Of a stretch of DNA of 64,000 nt, positions 47,630-59,721 are shown one piece after another. The translations under genes and the position numbers were made by a program. Numbering within the stretch: position 1 is the stretch's first letter; every line of letters begins with the position of its first letter. The notes under the pieces were generated by a model. The model saw only the letters and a list, made by a program, of their open reading frames with translations, ran no database searches and was not told where the DNA came from. This DNA comes from Antedon bifida (lineage: Eukaryota; Echinodermata; Crinoidea; Comatulida; Antedonidae), in the NCBI GenBank assembly GCA_963402885.1, contig OY727096.1, forward strand, positions 22,735,820 through 22,799,819. Direction: 5' to 3'.

Positions 47630-49755
47630 TCCTCAACAGATAGCATTGCAATCCAAAAACGTATCTTGAGTACTTGATGTTGGCCTAGGCCTAGTAGCGT
47701 CACAGTAGTAGTGGGCCTTTGGGTAGTAGAACCGGTGAATCGCGGTGTCCCTGCGCGGCCGTAGGGGCATGCGAGGTGTTTTTAGCCTGGCCTAGCTAGG
47801 CAAAAAATCAAGCCTAGCAGCTAGACTTCGGAAAAGAGGGACACGTAATTGAAGGCAAGGATACTTAACTACATGTTTTAAACTTCAAGATGATAGCAAG
47901 ACTTTGAATTCACATTTGTTCTAAAATTCGTTTATTTAGTAAAATAACACACACGGAAACAAACGGTAAATAAAATCAAGGATGATAATATACACCGTTT
48001 TGGCAACTTGATAATGTTCTAAATCTATGGAACGCTGGAACCGCAAATTTATCAGTAAATGGAAAATAACTTTCGGTGTCTTCTATGAAATAAATTAAAC
48101 TATAGGATGTATAAATTATATATATCTTATATTATGATATTTTATGATAAGCCAATTCAATCAAACAAACATTTTTTGTTCTCAAAATATTCTTTTATTT
48201 GATATACAAACCTAAAAACATACATATTTTTTCTTTTCTGTGCAAGTAAACTACACAAGTTTTTTTAGTGTTTTTTTTAATAAAATTGTATATTCTAATG
48301 TAATATCTCATATTTTGTGTGAATAGAGAATTTTTCACTTTTCTTTTCAAATGTAAAAATAAAAAGTTAAATAAATACTTTATAAATTGTGGGATAAACT
48401 TGAAGTTTAGTTCAGTCAATGCCAAATAATCGGTTTTCGAATAAACAACAAGATGGTGAGAAAATTTCATGAAAACACAAGAACGCTGAACTTAAATTTT
48501 GCGCAAAATACACTATGCATCATGTGTACAAATCATGCTTAGCATGCAAATCACATTACAACATACTCACATAAATTATTAATGTTCAAAATGAACTATA
48601 TATCACCGGTGGGTGGCTGGTATATATTTTGGAAAATAATTACCAATAATACAATGTCTTATCTTGGCCAAAAAAATAAAGAAATAAGTCATTTCAGTCA
48701 TATATGTAGCTTTTTCTGGTTTTTTTTCACACACATCCAATAACATTTTAAAGGATGAGCAAATTATATCATCATTTTTATAAGTCTCATTTGAAGGTGC
48801 TTAGGGAGTGGAGTAGAAATAGGCACTAGGTAAGGATTGAACCCTGTGTTTTGAGATTGCAAGGCAAGCATGTGTATCCACCAAGCCACAGTCCCACTAC
48901 CAGTAGTTCTTATACTCTAATAAACTATGGTTCATTTATACAAATTACAATAATAAACACACATAAATTGTAATACTTGTGTATGCTACAAAATGAAATA
49001 AATATATTTATGTCATTATCAATCAGTGGTTTATATATATTTACATCAAAATATTTACTAACAATAATTAATAATACTTTGTAAATGAACATTCTAATAA
49101 ACTTGTAAATGGCATGTTCAGTAAATCAATATTGAAATAAACCACATGATAAATTATTTACAATTAACTAAATACTTTACATCAAAACTGATAAATAATA
49201 CACCCATTATATTATTATGTTATTGTCATTAAATCTACTCTCATCAAATTTTTCCCCCTGCAAGATGAATCTATTTACCCTGATCTTTATGTCTACGTTT
49301 GTGCGTTTAAAATATGAATATACAGTGGATAAACCAATGCTTTCTAAGCAGGGTTTATGATGCATATTTTGGCAAGGATTTAACACATTTGTAATATGTC
49401 AATTTTATTTCGATACATTTTTGAAAAAGTATTTACACACCATATTTACAGCTTCTAAGTACAATTCCTTTGGCATTGAGTGTAAGAAAAAAGATAGCAT
49501 AAACAGAGAATTTACAAAAAACAATAATTGGCAGTGAAAATACCGTACACTGTTAAAGAGATATACAAGAAGAATAATACCCTTTTCAATATGTCTAGCA
49601 AAGCTCTGGAGTGTACATACCAGGGCATCAACACCAGAATTTTGCATAGTGTGCATCCCAGTGTGTGTAAACTCCAGAGTTTAGCTCGGTGATGTGAAAG
49701 GGGTATTAGATTGAGTTGACATTCATTTTATGAATGTAGTAGAGTAGAGAAGCAG
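47630..49755. other. Intergenic: FAM234-like promoter and SUN gene 3' flank
   Basis: 47640-47850 is locally GC-richer with TAGGCCTA/CTAGGC words and is the probable promoter of the FAM234-like gene. A tRNA-derived SINE fragment lies at 48795-48905. A minus-strand AATAAA at about 49404-49409, 350 bp past the SUN stop, is a candidate polyadenylation signal. Nothing else was seen. Confidence 0.45.
48795..48905 (-). mobile_element. tRNA-derived SINE fragment
   Basis: On the minus strand a Pol III A-box-like GTGGCTTGGTGGATA (about 48876-48890) and a B-box-like GGTTCAATCC (48834-48843) are spaced as in a tRNA. The cloverleaf is decayed and there is no acceptor-stem pairing I can see, so this is the head of a SINE and not a working tRNA. 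A short non-tRNA body follows toward 48795. Confidence 0.6.
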
Positions 49756-52700
49756 TTACTTCTCCAGAATTCCATGAACTCTGAAGCGATACAAACAAGT
49801 GTAGTCTGGGTTTCCATGGTTGTTGTTAATTCTTAACTCCACAATGCGAAATGGCTGTAGGTTTGGTTTCTGTAATTTATTTAGAAATACAAGATACATT
49901 AATTTCCAATTTCAACACAACAAATCATATACTGTGCATTGACTTCAATATATTTGTTGAATATAATACTGCAATTATAATTATTTATTTTCCTTATCCT
50001 TAATTTTAATCAGCAGCACAATTGACCAATGACAATGGACAGCTAGAATGACAGATCAAATGATGTTATACCTACTTCCTGAAGCCTAAAGAAACAACTA
50101 CATTTGCAATCTGATGTTTCAAACAGGAATTACTTACTTGTATAGCAAAGAACTGGATAGGACGTCCATTTTTGTCATAAGCATAATTTCCAAGTTGAGT
50201 TCCCTCAGAATCATATTCATGTTCTAGGCCCTGCAAAATGAATTAGTATCTCTTTAGTTTTTTTGTTTTTCTAGAGCTACAATTTGATGCCCTCGGCTAC
50301 TAAACGTCTCTCTTTTTTCGAATAAATATGGTACTTAAAAATAATACAGTTTTAAGAGTAAATATAAACTTACAATTACAGAGAAGTTGTTAGGAGCACT
50401 GTCGATGTTACCAGTTGCAGACAATGATCTTGGAATATGTTCCATTGAAAAGGAAGTTATCTTAACAAGACCTGATAGTTGAATCACTATGAATCCACGA
50501 GTTCCAGCAAATGCCCAGCAGTTACCAGGATTTACATCAGGCTGTAATATAACAGTTAGCATATAGAGTAAACCTAGCTATAATATTAATACATGATGGC
50601 AATAGACCTAAAATTTGTAAGTAGACATTTTCTGTTGTTGTGTCTTTATCTGTTCTTGTGTTTTTTTTAATAGCCAAACCCTGGCATTTTTACATTCAGT
50701 TTTAAGATTGAAAGATAAAAATGTCAGTTTTGTCTCAATTTATCATAGCAGACTTTTGTTTTCATAATTCACATCTGAACATTTTACTATGTAAATGGAG
50801 ATCTACAAAATAACTAGACAATTGACATTTCCATGCGAGTACTGATGTCACTCTAATATATACGAATCCCATTAACTAACTGGCATTTGTTCAACATTGG
50901 CACATCCGTCTAAAATACATACTACGAAATGTGGTATCAATAGTAACAACAGTAAACATTTCAGGATAATTGCTTAATATGCCAAAATGATACTACTCAC
51001 CTGAATAACCATTCTAGGATTACTAGCATCGTACCACAAGGGAATACCAAAAATACTAAGTAATGCTGTTTTTGAGGAATAAGTTTTTGAACATCGTGTG
51101 CTTATTATACTACCACCAGCTGATTCTAAAGCAAAGTCAACCATACCAGTTTTGTCTGCATTGTTAATAAGCATCAGGTCATTCACTATATTGCGAATTT
51201 CCTATAAATGTAAAACAAAAATCAAGATAAACACATTGGCACATTAATATGTCATTTTGCATTTCCATTGTAAAGAAGGAATTGTTGTTTTATGTTTATA
51301 TTATTTTACTTATCTTTTTAATTGAGGCATGTCATTGTTTAACGCCATAGTTTTATGAATGATAGTGTGTGGTATTTGACTGAGATCGAAAAACCTCATT
51401 TTAGTTATATATAACATATATAATATATATTTTATTATTTTAAAGTTATTAAGGAAATAAATACCGGTATGTAAATAAATGAACTTGCGTATATAACTGT
51501 GTATGTATATAACAACATGTATAGTTATGCTTTGGTTGTTACCAATTATGATACAAAAAACACTATAAACTATTTTATTAAAAATGAATTAATACATAGA
51601 ATAATACCTGTAGATTCAAATTAGCCGTTGTATTTAGAGAACTGGTTGATAACTTTTCATTTGCCAGATCCAATTCATCTCTTCCAACAAATCGTGACAT
51701 CAAGAAATCGAGAACGCCACCAGATTCATCGGACATAAACTGTTTTATTAGGTAAATATAGATATTTAATTATACAATAATTAGAAATGTGCGAATGTTA
51801 AGATCAGTTTAAAACTTCTATTTTTTAGACTGGGAAGATGAAATGTATACTTCAATTATTAAGTCTACACAACAAGTGTCTGGTAAGTTGACATGAATTA
51901 TAAATAAAAGTTACATACCAAAGCAGCCATAGCTGATGCATTTTTACAGCATTTTATCAGATCAAACTGAAGTTGTTCAAACACAGTGTTTAGATGTGTT
52001 ACATCTGTCCGGATGTTCTCCAAATCTGCTACAGTAACACCACTGAGAAAAGGAAATGAAACCATTTTAAAGCAAACAGGCAGAGGAGGGTACCATACAA
52101 AATGTATCGGATATTTGTACAGTATTAAAATTAGAGATTTATATTTACACTATAAGGATTAATCTAATCGGAAAGCTGGTGACAATGCTTTTTCTGTCAC
52201 CGCTACGCGGATCTGGAACATGCTACCTGTCGATTTGAGAGGAGCGTATTCGGCACCTTTATTTAAACATCAACTTAAAACTTTTAAAAGTATTGTTAGC
52301 CGCTCTGTTCTTTGTAGGGCGCCATATAAAAACTTTTGTAGAATAGAATTGCATAATTTACCTCTCTAAAGCTTTTACTGATGTCGTTAACCTGTCAATA
52401 CCCGATTTCAGTAGAACAACATCGTCCGTTGCTTTTGACAGATCAAGAGCAAATTGAGTGTTTTCTTCATCTCCGGTAATTGATTCCTCTAAAATTGCTA
52501 GCCTCTTTTGTAATGTTATAAGTGTACTGTCTTTTTTACCTGGTGAAACTCCAAGAATAGTGTTCAAAAGAACTATATCTTCTTGTAATTTCAATAGGCC
52601 AGCAGTATCCGGATTGGATGATTGCTTAGCAACATTGCTTGTAGCACTTAACATCACCAGATCTTGTTGAATGGTTTCAACCTGGGAGTCCAATGCTTTA

Positions 52701-55700
52701 ACACGTTCGTTTAACAAATTAACATCAATCCATTTGGAAGTACCAGGAATATACAGTTGGTTTCTAATCTCTACAATGTCTGATTTAAGCTGATTTATTT
52801 CTTTGCTCACTCTTTCAGAGATAACAGTTTCTTGTTGCTGGTTTAAATTGGAATCTTGTAAATCTGAAACATAAGACTTCAGGCCAGACATTTCAGAGGT
52901 TGTGGACATAAGTTTTTCTTGTATTATTTTCACAGTACCAGTTATATCTTTCTGATATGTTTTCACTTCTTCGTCTAAAATTTCTAGTTTATTTTCCAAC
53001 CGACTTAATTTATTACTCTGTAAATTCAAAACAGTAATGTTATGCTGATTTATTGTTGTCTGCATTTGATTAACTACGTTTGAAAGCTTAGAGACATTTC
53101 CATGCAGGGCTGCTATTCTTCCATTATCAGCGACAGTAGCATTTGGTAGAGCTTCCAAATTAACTTCTTGTTTTTGCATATTTGTCTCATGAATATTCAT
53201 CAATGTAATTATTTTGGTTTCTGATTTTGTTTGACCTTCTTCCAGTTTTGTAACTCGGTCTTGGAGATCACTAATAACAGTTTCTTGCTGAAAAACAAAA
53301 CAAATAATTATTTTAATATTGGAATTTGATTAAAATGATTAATAAAAAGTGTCACTAATGTTACTGGTGGAAAGTATGCAAGGCATATACTTACTATTTG
53401 CCAAATTATTGATACAGTTGTATCTCCCAATACCAAACACTTTTAAAACTGAAAACTATCCTAAAACTAGACTTCTTTAAGGTGCAAAAGGTCCTAAATA
53501 ATTGTTACCATTAAAAAACATTCGAAGAGACTTAAAAAAGTTGTATTAGGCCAGGACAAGAATATCTGGTATTGAGAGTATATATAATACTGTATCTGCA
53601 TAAAAAAAACTTACTAGTTTCAGCTTGTTTTGTTGAGCAAGTAACACATTATTAACAGCAGCAATCTCTTTCTGAACTTGAGTAGAAATCAGAGCTTGTA
53701 TTTCATGGACTCCGATGACTTTTTCTTCTATGATTCTTTCCGTTAATACTTTATCGGATGTTTTCTCATTCTGTAAGTTACTCATCATTTTATCCAACGT
53801 CTTATCAATATTATGAATAGATGAATCAACCTAGATAATGTAATTTTAAATAAATGTATAAAGCTCTGTCTACATCAAACTTTATGTGACAAAAAAGTCC
53901 ATATATATGGACATGTTGATGTCATATTACTAGCCTACCATAATTGGGCATATCACTACCATATTTAGGTACATCACACTTTTTATCAAACTAGTTTGAT
54001 AGTGTAGACAGATCTTTATGTATGTATTATTAAAGAAGAATAAATAACTCATGTTATTAATTGCTTAATATTGTATACCAAGATAGTTTTCATTAGTCTA
54101 CATACCTCGGTTTCCTCGTGGCTTGAAATTAAAAAATAACTTCCCAAAAGCATAACAGATCCTGTCATATAAAAATAAATTACATTAAAATCTAGAAAAT
54201 GAAACTGTAATCATGGGACTAAAATATTGGAAATAATTCTTAAAAGTTGGTAGATAAAAATAACATTAATAATAATAATACAGAAAGGCATTTATGACTG
54301 TGTAAATTAAGTAAAAAATGATTACTAACCTAAAAGAGCAAGTAGTAAGACAAACCAACAGCATAATGTACCAAATGCCTTTCTTTTTTTCTGCCTTCTG
54401 TCTTCTTTATAATATGATGTTGATGACGTAAAAATCTGTAATATTTTGCTAAATATAGAAACAATTAAAATTATTACCATCAACAAAATAAGGCAAATTT
54501 ATGAAGTTTTTTAATTATGGTATTATTATACAGTGAGGAAACTTTATGTAACAGGGTTCTATTCTTTAATTATAGTAAACATATGAGAGACAGAAAGATC
54601 TAAATATTCATAGCATCATTACCAATCAGCAGTGGAGATTTAAATTGTACTTGTTTACAGGTAAGTCTCTTTCTTGTTAGTTGTAGGCTAATATCGGAGT
54701 ATCAAAGTATTAGCTAAACATACCTGCCTAAATCACATGTTAATAATTAAACTTTAATAACAAAATCTATGGTAGACAATGCAAAAACCACTGACCTTAA
54801 ATTTGATACTATTTGTGTTTTTATATCAGTTCGCTCTGAGGAAGACTGGGTTACTATACTCTTGGCTATAAACAGGAAATAATAATATATCATTTAATTA
54901 CTTATTTCCATGAATGATGGTGTAATATACAGTATAAAAACAACAACTATTTCAATATTATACCAGATCTAGAAAATGTTGGAATATAAACCAGGGTGTG
55001 GGAGTTGATGGAAATATTCTTTCATTTTTACAATTGAATTAAAACACAATTTCTATTAGGGAAACTTACCAAGACTTTTGGTAGGATGAATAATGACCGT
55101 GCTTACAATTTTCGATGTTGTTAAGATGATAACAGAAATAACAGAAAACACTACATTTAATAACCTCATCACCACATTTGAAGCACTATGATCTAACGAC
55201 CTTAGATTTGAAGAAAAGCTACTACTTCGGGAATAAATTGCACTTGTTGATTCAGTATCTGAAAATAAATATTGAACATGTCTTGATACATAAATGCATT
55301 AAACATTACAATGGCTCATGTTTTGTTTCTTATTCTAATTAATATTGATTACAATTGACTACTGTAGCTAAACATTGTATTTTCCTGTTATTTATTTCCT
55401 GATATTACTACATTTTGCATCACACATTGGTATTCAATTGTTGACAGAGATACATTGAGATCAATGATGGGTGTTGTTCTTCTAATTAATTGTATCCATT
55501 TCTGAGATGTAAAAAAAAGTACTTACCAGATATTTCATCTCTATCTAGACCTATTTAGAAATATAAATATAATGTTATTTAGTGTAGTCTAGATTATTAT
55601 CATAAGAACTATACATGAATATATATATATAGATATACATTTGTTTACCATATTTTATTCTATGTAAAAGAATGATATATATTATATAATTACCATAGAG

Positions 55701-58700
55701 ATGATCCAGTCTTTTTTCACTATATTGTTCAGCAGAAGGAAATAATCTTCCTCTAATATTTGATGAAATAGCAGTTGAGCAATCTGACATATCGGTGTAA
55801 TCATAGCTATGATGAGTATCTTGTGAGTAAATACTCGTTGTTGTACTAGTAATACTTTCAGAATACTCATCACGGTTATCATATGATTCTAACGGCATTT
55901 GTTTTGAAGCAAGACGTTTAGATCTTCTAGCTGTATTTGCACCATTAGTATCGTTGTATATAACACCATGTGATCTACGGGACATTATTGGTGTCGGATA
56001 GTTGTTGGTTATGACCGCTAAACTTGCTTCTGCCTTGGAAGCGGAGTAGCTTGCACTACAAGAAAGAAAACAGAATGTGTACAGTAAACAATACAATGTA
56101 ACAATTCAGCTGCTGCTCTGCATTTACCCACAATGTGATTATTTTGCAGTTGTTTGTGCACTAGCTCTAGAAAAGGAAATAACCTATAATTTGATATAAG
56201 AAAACTAAATTCTGTAAAAAAAAAAAGTGAGGCAAGCCATTGGGATTTTACATATCTGAGGAATGAATAAATTACATTAAAGATGTATTGTCCCTTGAAA
56301 CACAAAAAATGAAAAAAAAAAATAGTAAATTTAAATTAGCCATATCAAAGTAATATTAAAGTTATTCACTTTAAGTCGAAAATTCGAGCCAAAAACAACA
56401 ATTTTACGTAATTAACAGGTAAATTAATTTGATTACATTTCGTCTGCAAAATTGTCACGAGCGAAAGTAAACAAAGATTTCAAACCACGAGTATGCATTA
56501 TGCATGATGCTAATTAGGATTGTTTACAACTCGTCACGGTTGAGAAGGTGTTTTCACACAGATCGCGAGGAAGTTTCATGATTATGCATACAGAGTAGCC
56601 AAACAAGCGCGTTGCATTATGCGATATGTTTTGATCGAAAACTTTGACTGGAAGTCAAAGTTATTTTTTGAACCAAAAAACGTTTGTATTTTGGTTAAAT
56701 TATTTTTTTTTCAACTAATTTTTGGTGAAAGTTAATAACTATTATGATACTTCAAAATGACCCACTTTTTTTCGAAATATAAAAAAAAAAAAATTTTTGG
56801 AATTAGTCAAAGGGACAATACATCTTTAATGTAACTGACATATTTATTAGGAACCAACAGTATAACAAATGTATTGTTACTAACCCTACTACAGACCCTT
56901 GATACTAGATATAAGTGAGCTTTAAGTCAACTAAGACTGGGCACACTTCAACTAGAGGTAGAAAAGGGAAGATGGAAAAGAATAGAGCGCAGCAATAGGT
57001 TATGTAAAATATGTAATATAAATGAAGTTGAAGATGAATATCATTTTGTTACGGTTTGCTCTCGTTACAAGGAAATCAGAAACAAATTTATACCTTCTTT
57101 ATTTTTTGAAAATCCAAATACTTTTAAATTCTGCCCTTTAATGTCATCACAGGATCCAATAATTATTGATAATCTATCTAAATATATTTATCATGCTTAT
57201 AAGTTAAGATATATGTTTTGCTTTGAGAACGAAATTAATTAATTCATTTATCTTGTGACCATAAATTGCTTTATTTTTCAATGTAATTATTATTTTGTTA
57301 ATTACTAGGGGCCAGAGGCCTAAAGTAAATAAAGTCAGGCGATAAGCCTGAATGAATGAATATTAATAATGTTATTGTACTGTATGTGCACAATTTACAA
57401 CACTATTATTTGCTACATAAATTATTCAGTAGCAAAGTAAAAATGTATATGAGCTATGAGGATGAAAGTGAAACTAATCAATTACTGTATGATACAGTAA
57501 TTTCAAAACAAATTCAATTGTTCTTTTAAACATTTGAAATAATAATGTGGTTCATATACTTGTTCATGCTTACCTTTTGGAATATGTGTAGTCGGTCTTT
57601 TCCCTGAAAATAAATAGTTTGATTTTAGTTCAATAGAATGTTTACTGCAGGGTTATATTCACATAATAATCTCCACTACAGTATGATGTATGCATTCATT
57701 TTATTGTTTCACATCTTATTTGATAAATGTGTGGTGACTCAAATAAGCCAAGTAACTGAGTCTCAAAGGATATTTCATTATTCATTTATTATATATCAAT
57801 CATTGTTGTTTATTTTGGGAATGAAGTTGTTGAGACTGTTTAAATTCACAATTTACAAAAACTTACTTGGAAGAAAGCCATTCCTCAGTTTGCTTTGGAT
57901 TATTAAATCGAAGTTTAGGCCTAAAAACAAACAATATATTTAATGAACATTGTTAATCATTGTACAGTATGTATACTACTAAATAAAATAGAATTTGAAA
58001 TCATTCATAGACCAAGTGTATTAAATTGATTTACATCCAGATATTCAACGGCTGTACACATACAGTACTTCAATGTAAAAACAGTATGATTTTTTAAAAT
58101 TCAATAATAATATTTATTTCATTAAGAAATCCATTTATTAAGACAATATACTGGAAAGTAAATAATTAATAATTATTGTAAAGTAAGTAACCCAGAGGCC
58201 TTACAATATATTGGGGAAGAAACAATGTATAATGGTGATTATAGTATCAGACAAGCATAGCACATTTGTTTCAGTCAAGTTCACTCACTGTCTGCCTTAT
58301 AAAAACAAATTAGCTGTTTCCTGTCAGTCAGACAACAGTAAGGCATGCTGATGCAGACAACATTCAGATTCTTAAGTATTTTTTATTAACTATTCTGTTA
58401 ACTGAGAAATGAAGCTATTGATTAAAAAAAACCACATTTATCTGGTGTGTAGTATGATGACTAAGCATGTTAGTTACAGGAAATACTTTAAGAAGGAAAC
58501 ATACGTAAGCGTCGCGTCGTTTTCCACCCACATTGATGCTGTATGTCTCTAAAGGCAACTACCACCTGGGAAAACTATCATTGGGAAAACTTCAATTGAG
58601 TTTTGCAAAATAACAATTATACATACATTTCTTTCCTGCTAAATATCCAAAATTGAGTTATATGTTGTCGACTACAATGATAATTGTAATAGGTTTGCCT

Positions 58701-59721
58701 ACCATTACTAGTGAGCACACTTCCCTTTTCCTGAGTCTAAGGTTTCCTGTATTAATCCTCTTTTCCTGAGTCCTCTAATCATCTGTTTCCTTAATAAACA
58801 GTGCTTAGAAATTGCTTCAAAATGTCACGTAGTAATTTGACAATTGTTGTGGGTATTTATTTACTTAAATAAATTTCTTTACTTAATATCACAAAATTCA
58901 TTCAAGTTTTCCCAACTTTGTTTTTATTAAGGGTCTTAAATCACATTCTACTCTACTTTAGCTTTGACACATCACACCAAAAATGTGCATACAAATTAAA
59001 CACCGACTAACATAACAAAACACCGACTAAACAATTTATTTAATTGTTATTGATTCTGACAGATTATAAACTTCAGACAAGTTATTGATTCTGACAGATT
59101 GAAAACTTTAGAAGGTTAATTAAAAAATAAATGCTTTTGCTAATATTAAATAAATTAATTTTTGTTAATGCATAAAGTTGATCAGGTCATAATTAATATA
59201 TTATAAATATAATACATATAGATTTGTAAGAGTAGACCTGATTAGGCTTTATCTATCTGATTTTCTAATGTAATTGCCTACAACTACTATTTAGGTAGTA
59301 GGTACAATAGGCCTATAACTTTTTGACAGTTCAGAAACTGACACTCACTTAGTATTTAACCTAGCTAGCCCAGGTAGCCTAAATTTACTTAATTATAAAT
59401 AAATTAATTAGGACTGTATGTATCTACGTACTACGCTAGGCTCACCTCTCCTACTCATTATTAGTAGTCTAGGGTCTACCTAGTTAGGCTAACGTACCTC
59501 TAAGCCTCAGGCTAGGCCAGCCTCTTGTTGGCCTCTACTACGGCCTAGCTAGGCGGTGTAGGCCTATGCTAGTACTAGGCCTAACTAGAGTAGGCTAGGC
59601 TCCTCCTAGGCTAGGCCTAGATCCTGGCTAGGCCTAGGCTTTTCATTTATTCTCACCTTTTGTCGTGTGGTCTTGACTTTAGAAATGGGCTATCAGGCCT
59701 TACCAGTGTTTCGTTATGCAT
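49756..59721 (-). CDS. SUN1/SUN2-like: SUN-domain inner nuclear membrane protein (SUN1/SUN2-like), 17 exons, 980 aa
   Basis: Exons (5' to 3'): 59721-59657, 57920-57867, 57603-57574, 56055-55694, 55550-55527, 55258-55070, 54865-54796, 54448-54330, 54161-54106, 53830-53615, 53287-52362, 52042-51919, 51739-51608, 51201-51001, 50541-50374, 50230-50138, 49869-49756. All are GT-AG and phase-consistent. The product is the inner-membrane half of the LINC complex, which binds KASH proteins in the perinuclear space. The N-terminal nucleoplasmic part is Ser/Arg-rich, with MSRRSHG at 74, the start motif of vertebrate SUN1/2. A hydrophobic stretch is at 207-235, and the main membrane helix is at about 287-318. 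Coiled coils span about 320-780, and the SUN domain runs from about 805 to the end. Family cysteines are kept: STRC (826), GNCWAF (864) and DYTCLYRFRVHG (968). An in-frame TAA lies two codons above the first ATG. Confidence 0.93.
52165..52350 (+). mobile_element. LINE ORF2 C-terminal fragment
   Basis: The plus strand reads GDNAFSVTATRIWNMLPVDL and continues LFKHQLKTFK, the conserved C-terminal LINE motif (W-N-x-L-P ... F-K-x-x-L-K). It is about 60 codons in one open frame and lies wholly inside a short intron of the SUN gene, opposite in orientation. It is a different lineage from the LINE at 1930-3854, judging by sequence. Confidence 0.75.
53859..54018. mobile_element. MITE family A, copy 5 (inverse orientation)
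   Basis: Ends TAAAGCTCTGTCTACA (left) and TTTGATAGTGTAGACAG (right). The interior units appear on the opposite strand (GGGCATATCACTACCATAT). It is intronic in the SUN gene. Flanking TA on both sides fits a TA target duplication. Confidence 0.8.
56277..56829. mobile_element. MITE family B, copy 2 (553 bp)
   Basis: Inverted ends TTAAAGATGTATTGTCCC and GGGACAATACATCTTTAA, identical to copy 1, with a longer interior that has no long open frame. It is intronic in the SUN gene, between exons 3 and 4. Confidence 0.88.
56935..57362 (+). mobile_element. L2/CR1-like LINE 3' fragment
   Basis: The frame reads LEVEKGRWKRIERSNRLC, then KICNINEVEDEYHFVTVCSR, the typical C-terminus of L2/CR1-type ORF2 with a Cys/His motif, ending in TAA at 57240-57242. 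A short 3' UTR follows and the element ends in TGAATGAATGAAT, the usual tail of that group. It is strongly 5'-truncated. It lies in the same SUN intron as MITE B copy 2, about 100 bp away. Confidence 0.8.
59460..59640. repeat. TAGGCCTA/CTAGGC-rich low-complexity patch
   Basis: Dense overlapping CTAGGCC, GGCCTAG and CTAGCTAGG words, just downstream (on the minus strand) of the first SUN exon. Similar patches lie near the 5' ends of the FAM234-like gene (47500-47560 and 47780-47830) and the zinc-finger gene (61000-61105 and 61200-61235). Confidence 0.8.

Noticed and set aside
48833-48903. Functional tRNA gene
   Set aside because: The A and B boxes are degenerate and the stems do not pair, so it is called a SINE fragment.
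53546-53797. Separate small coiled-coil gene
   Set aside because: It is one exon of the SUN gene, with matching phases on both sides.
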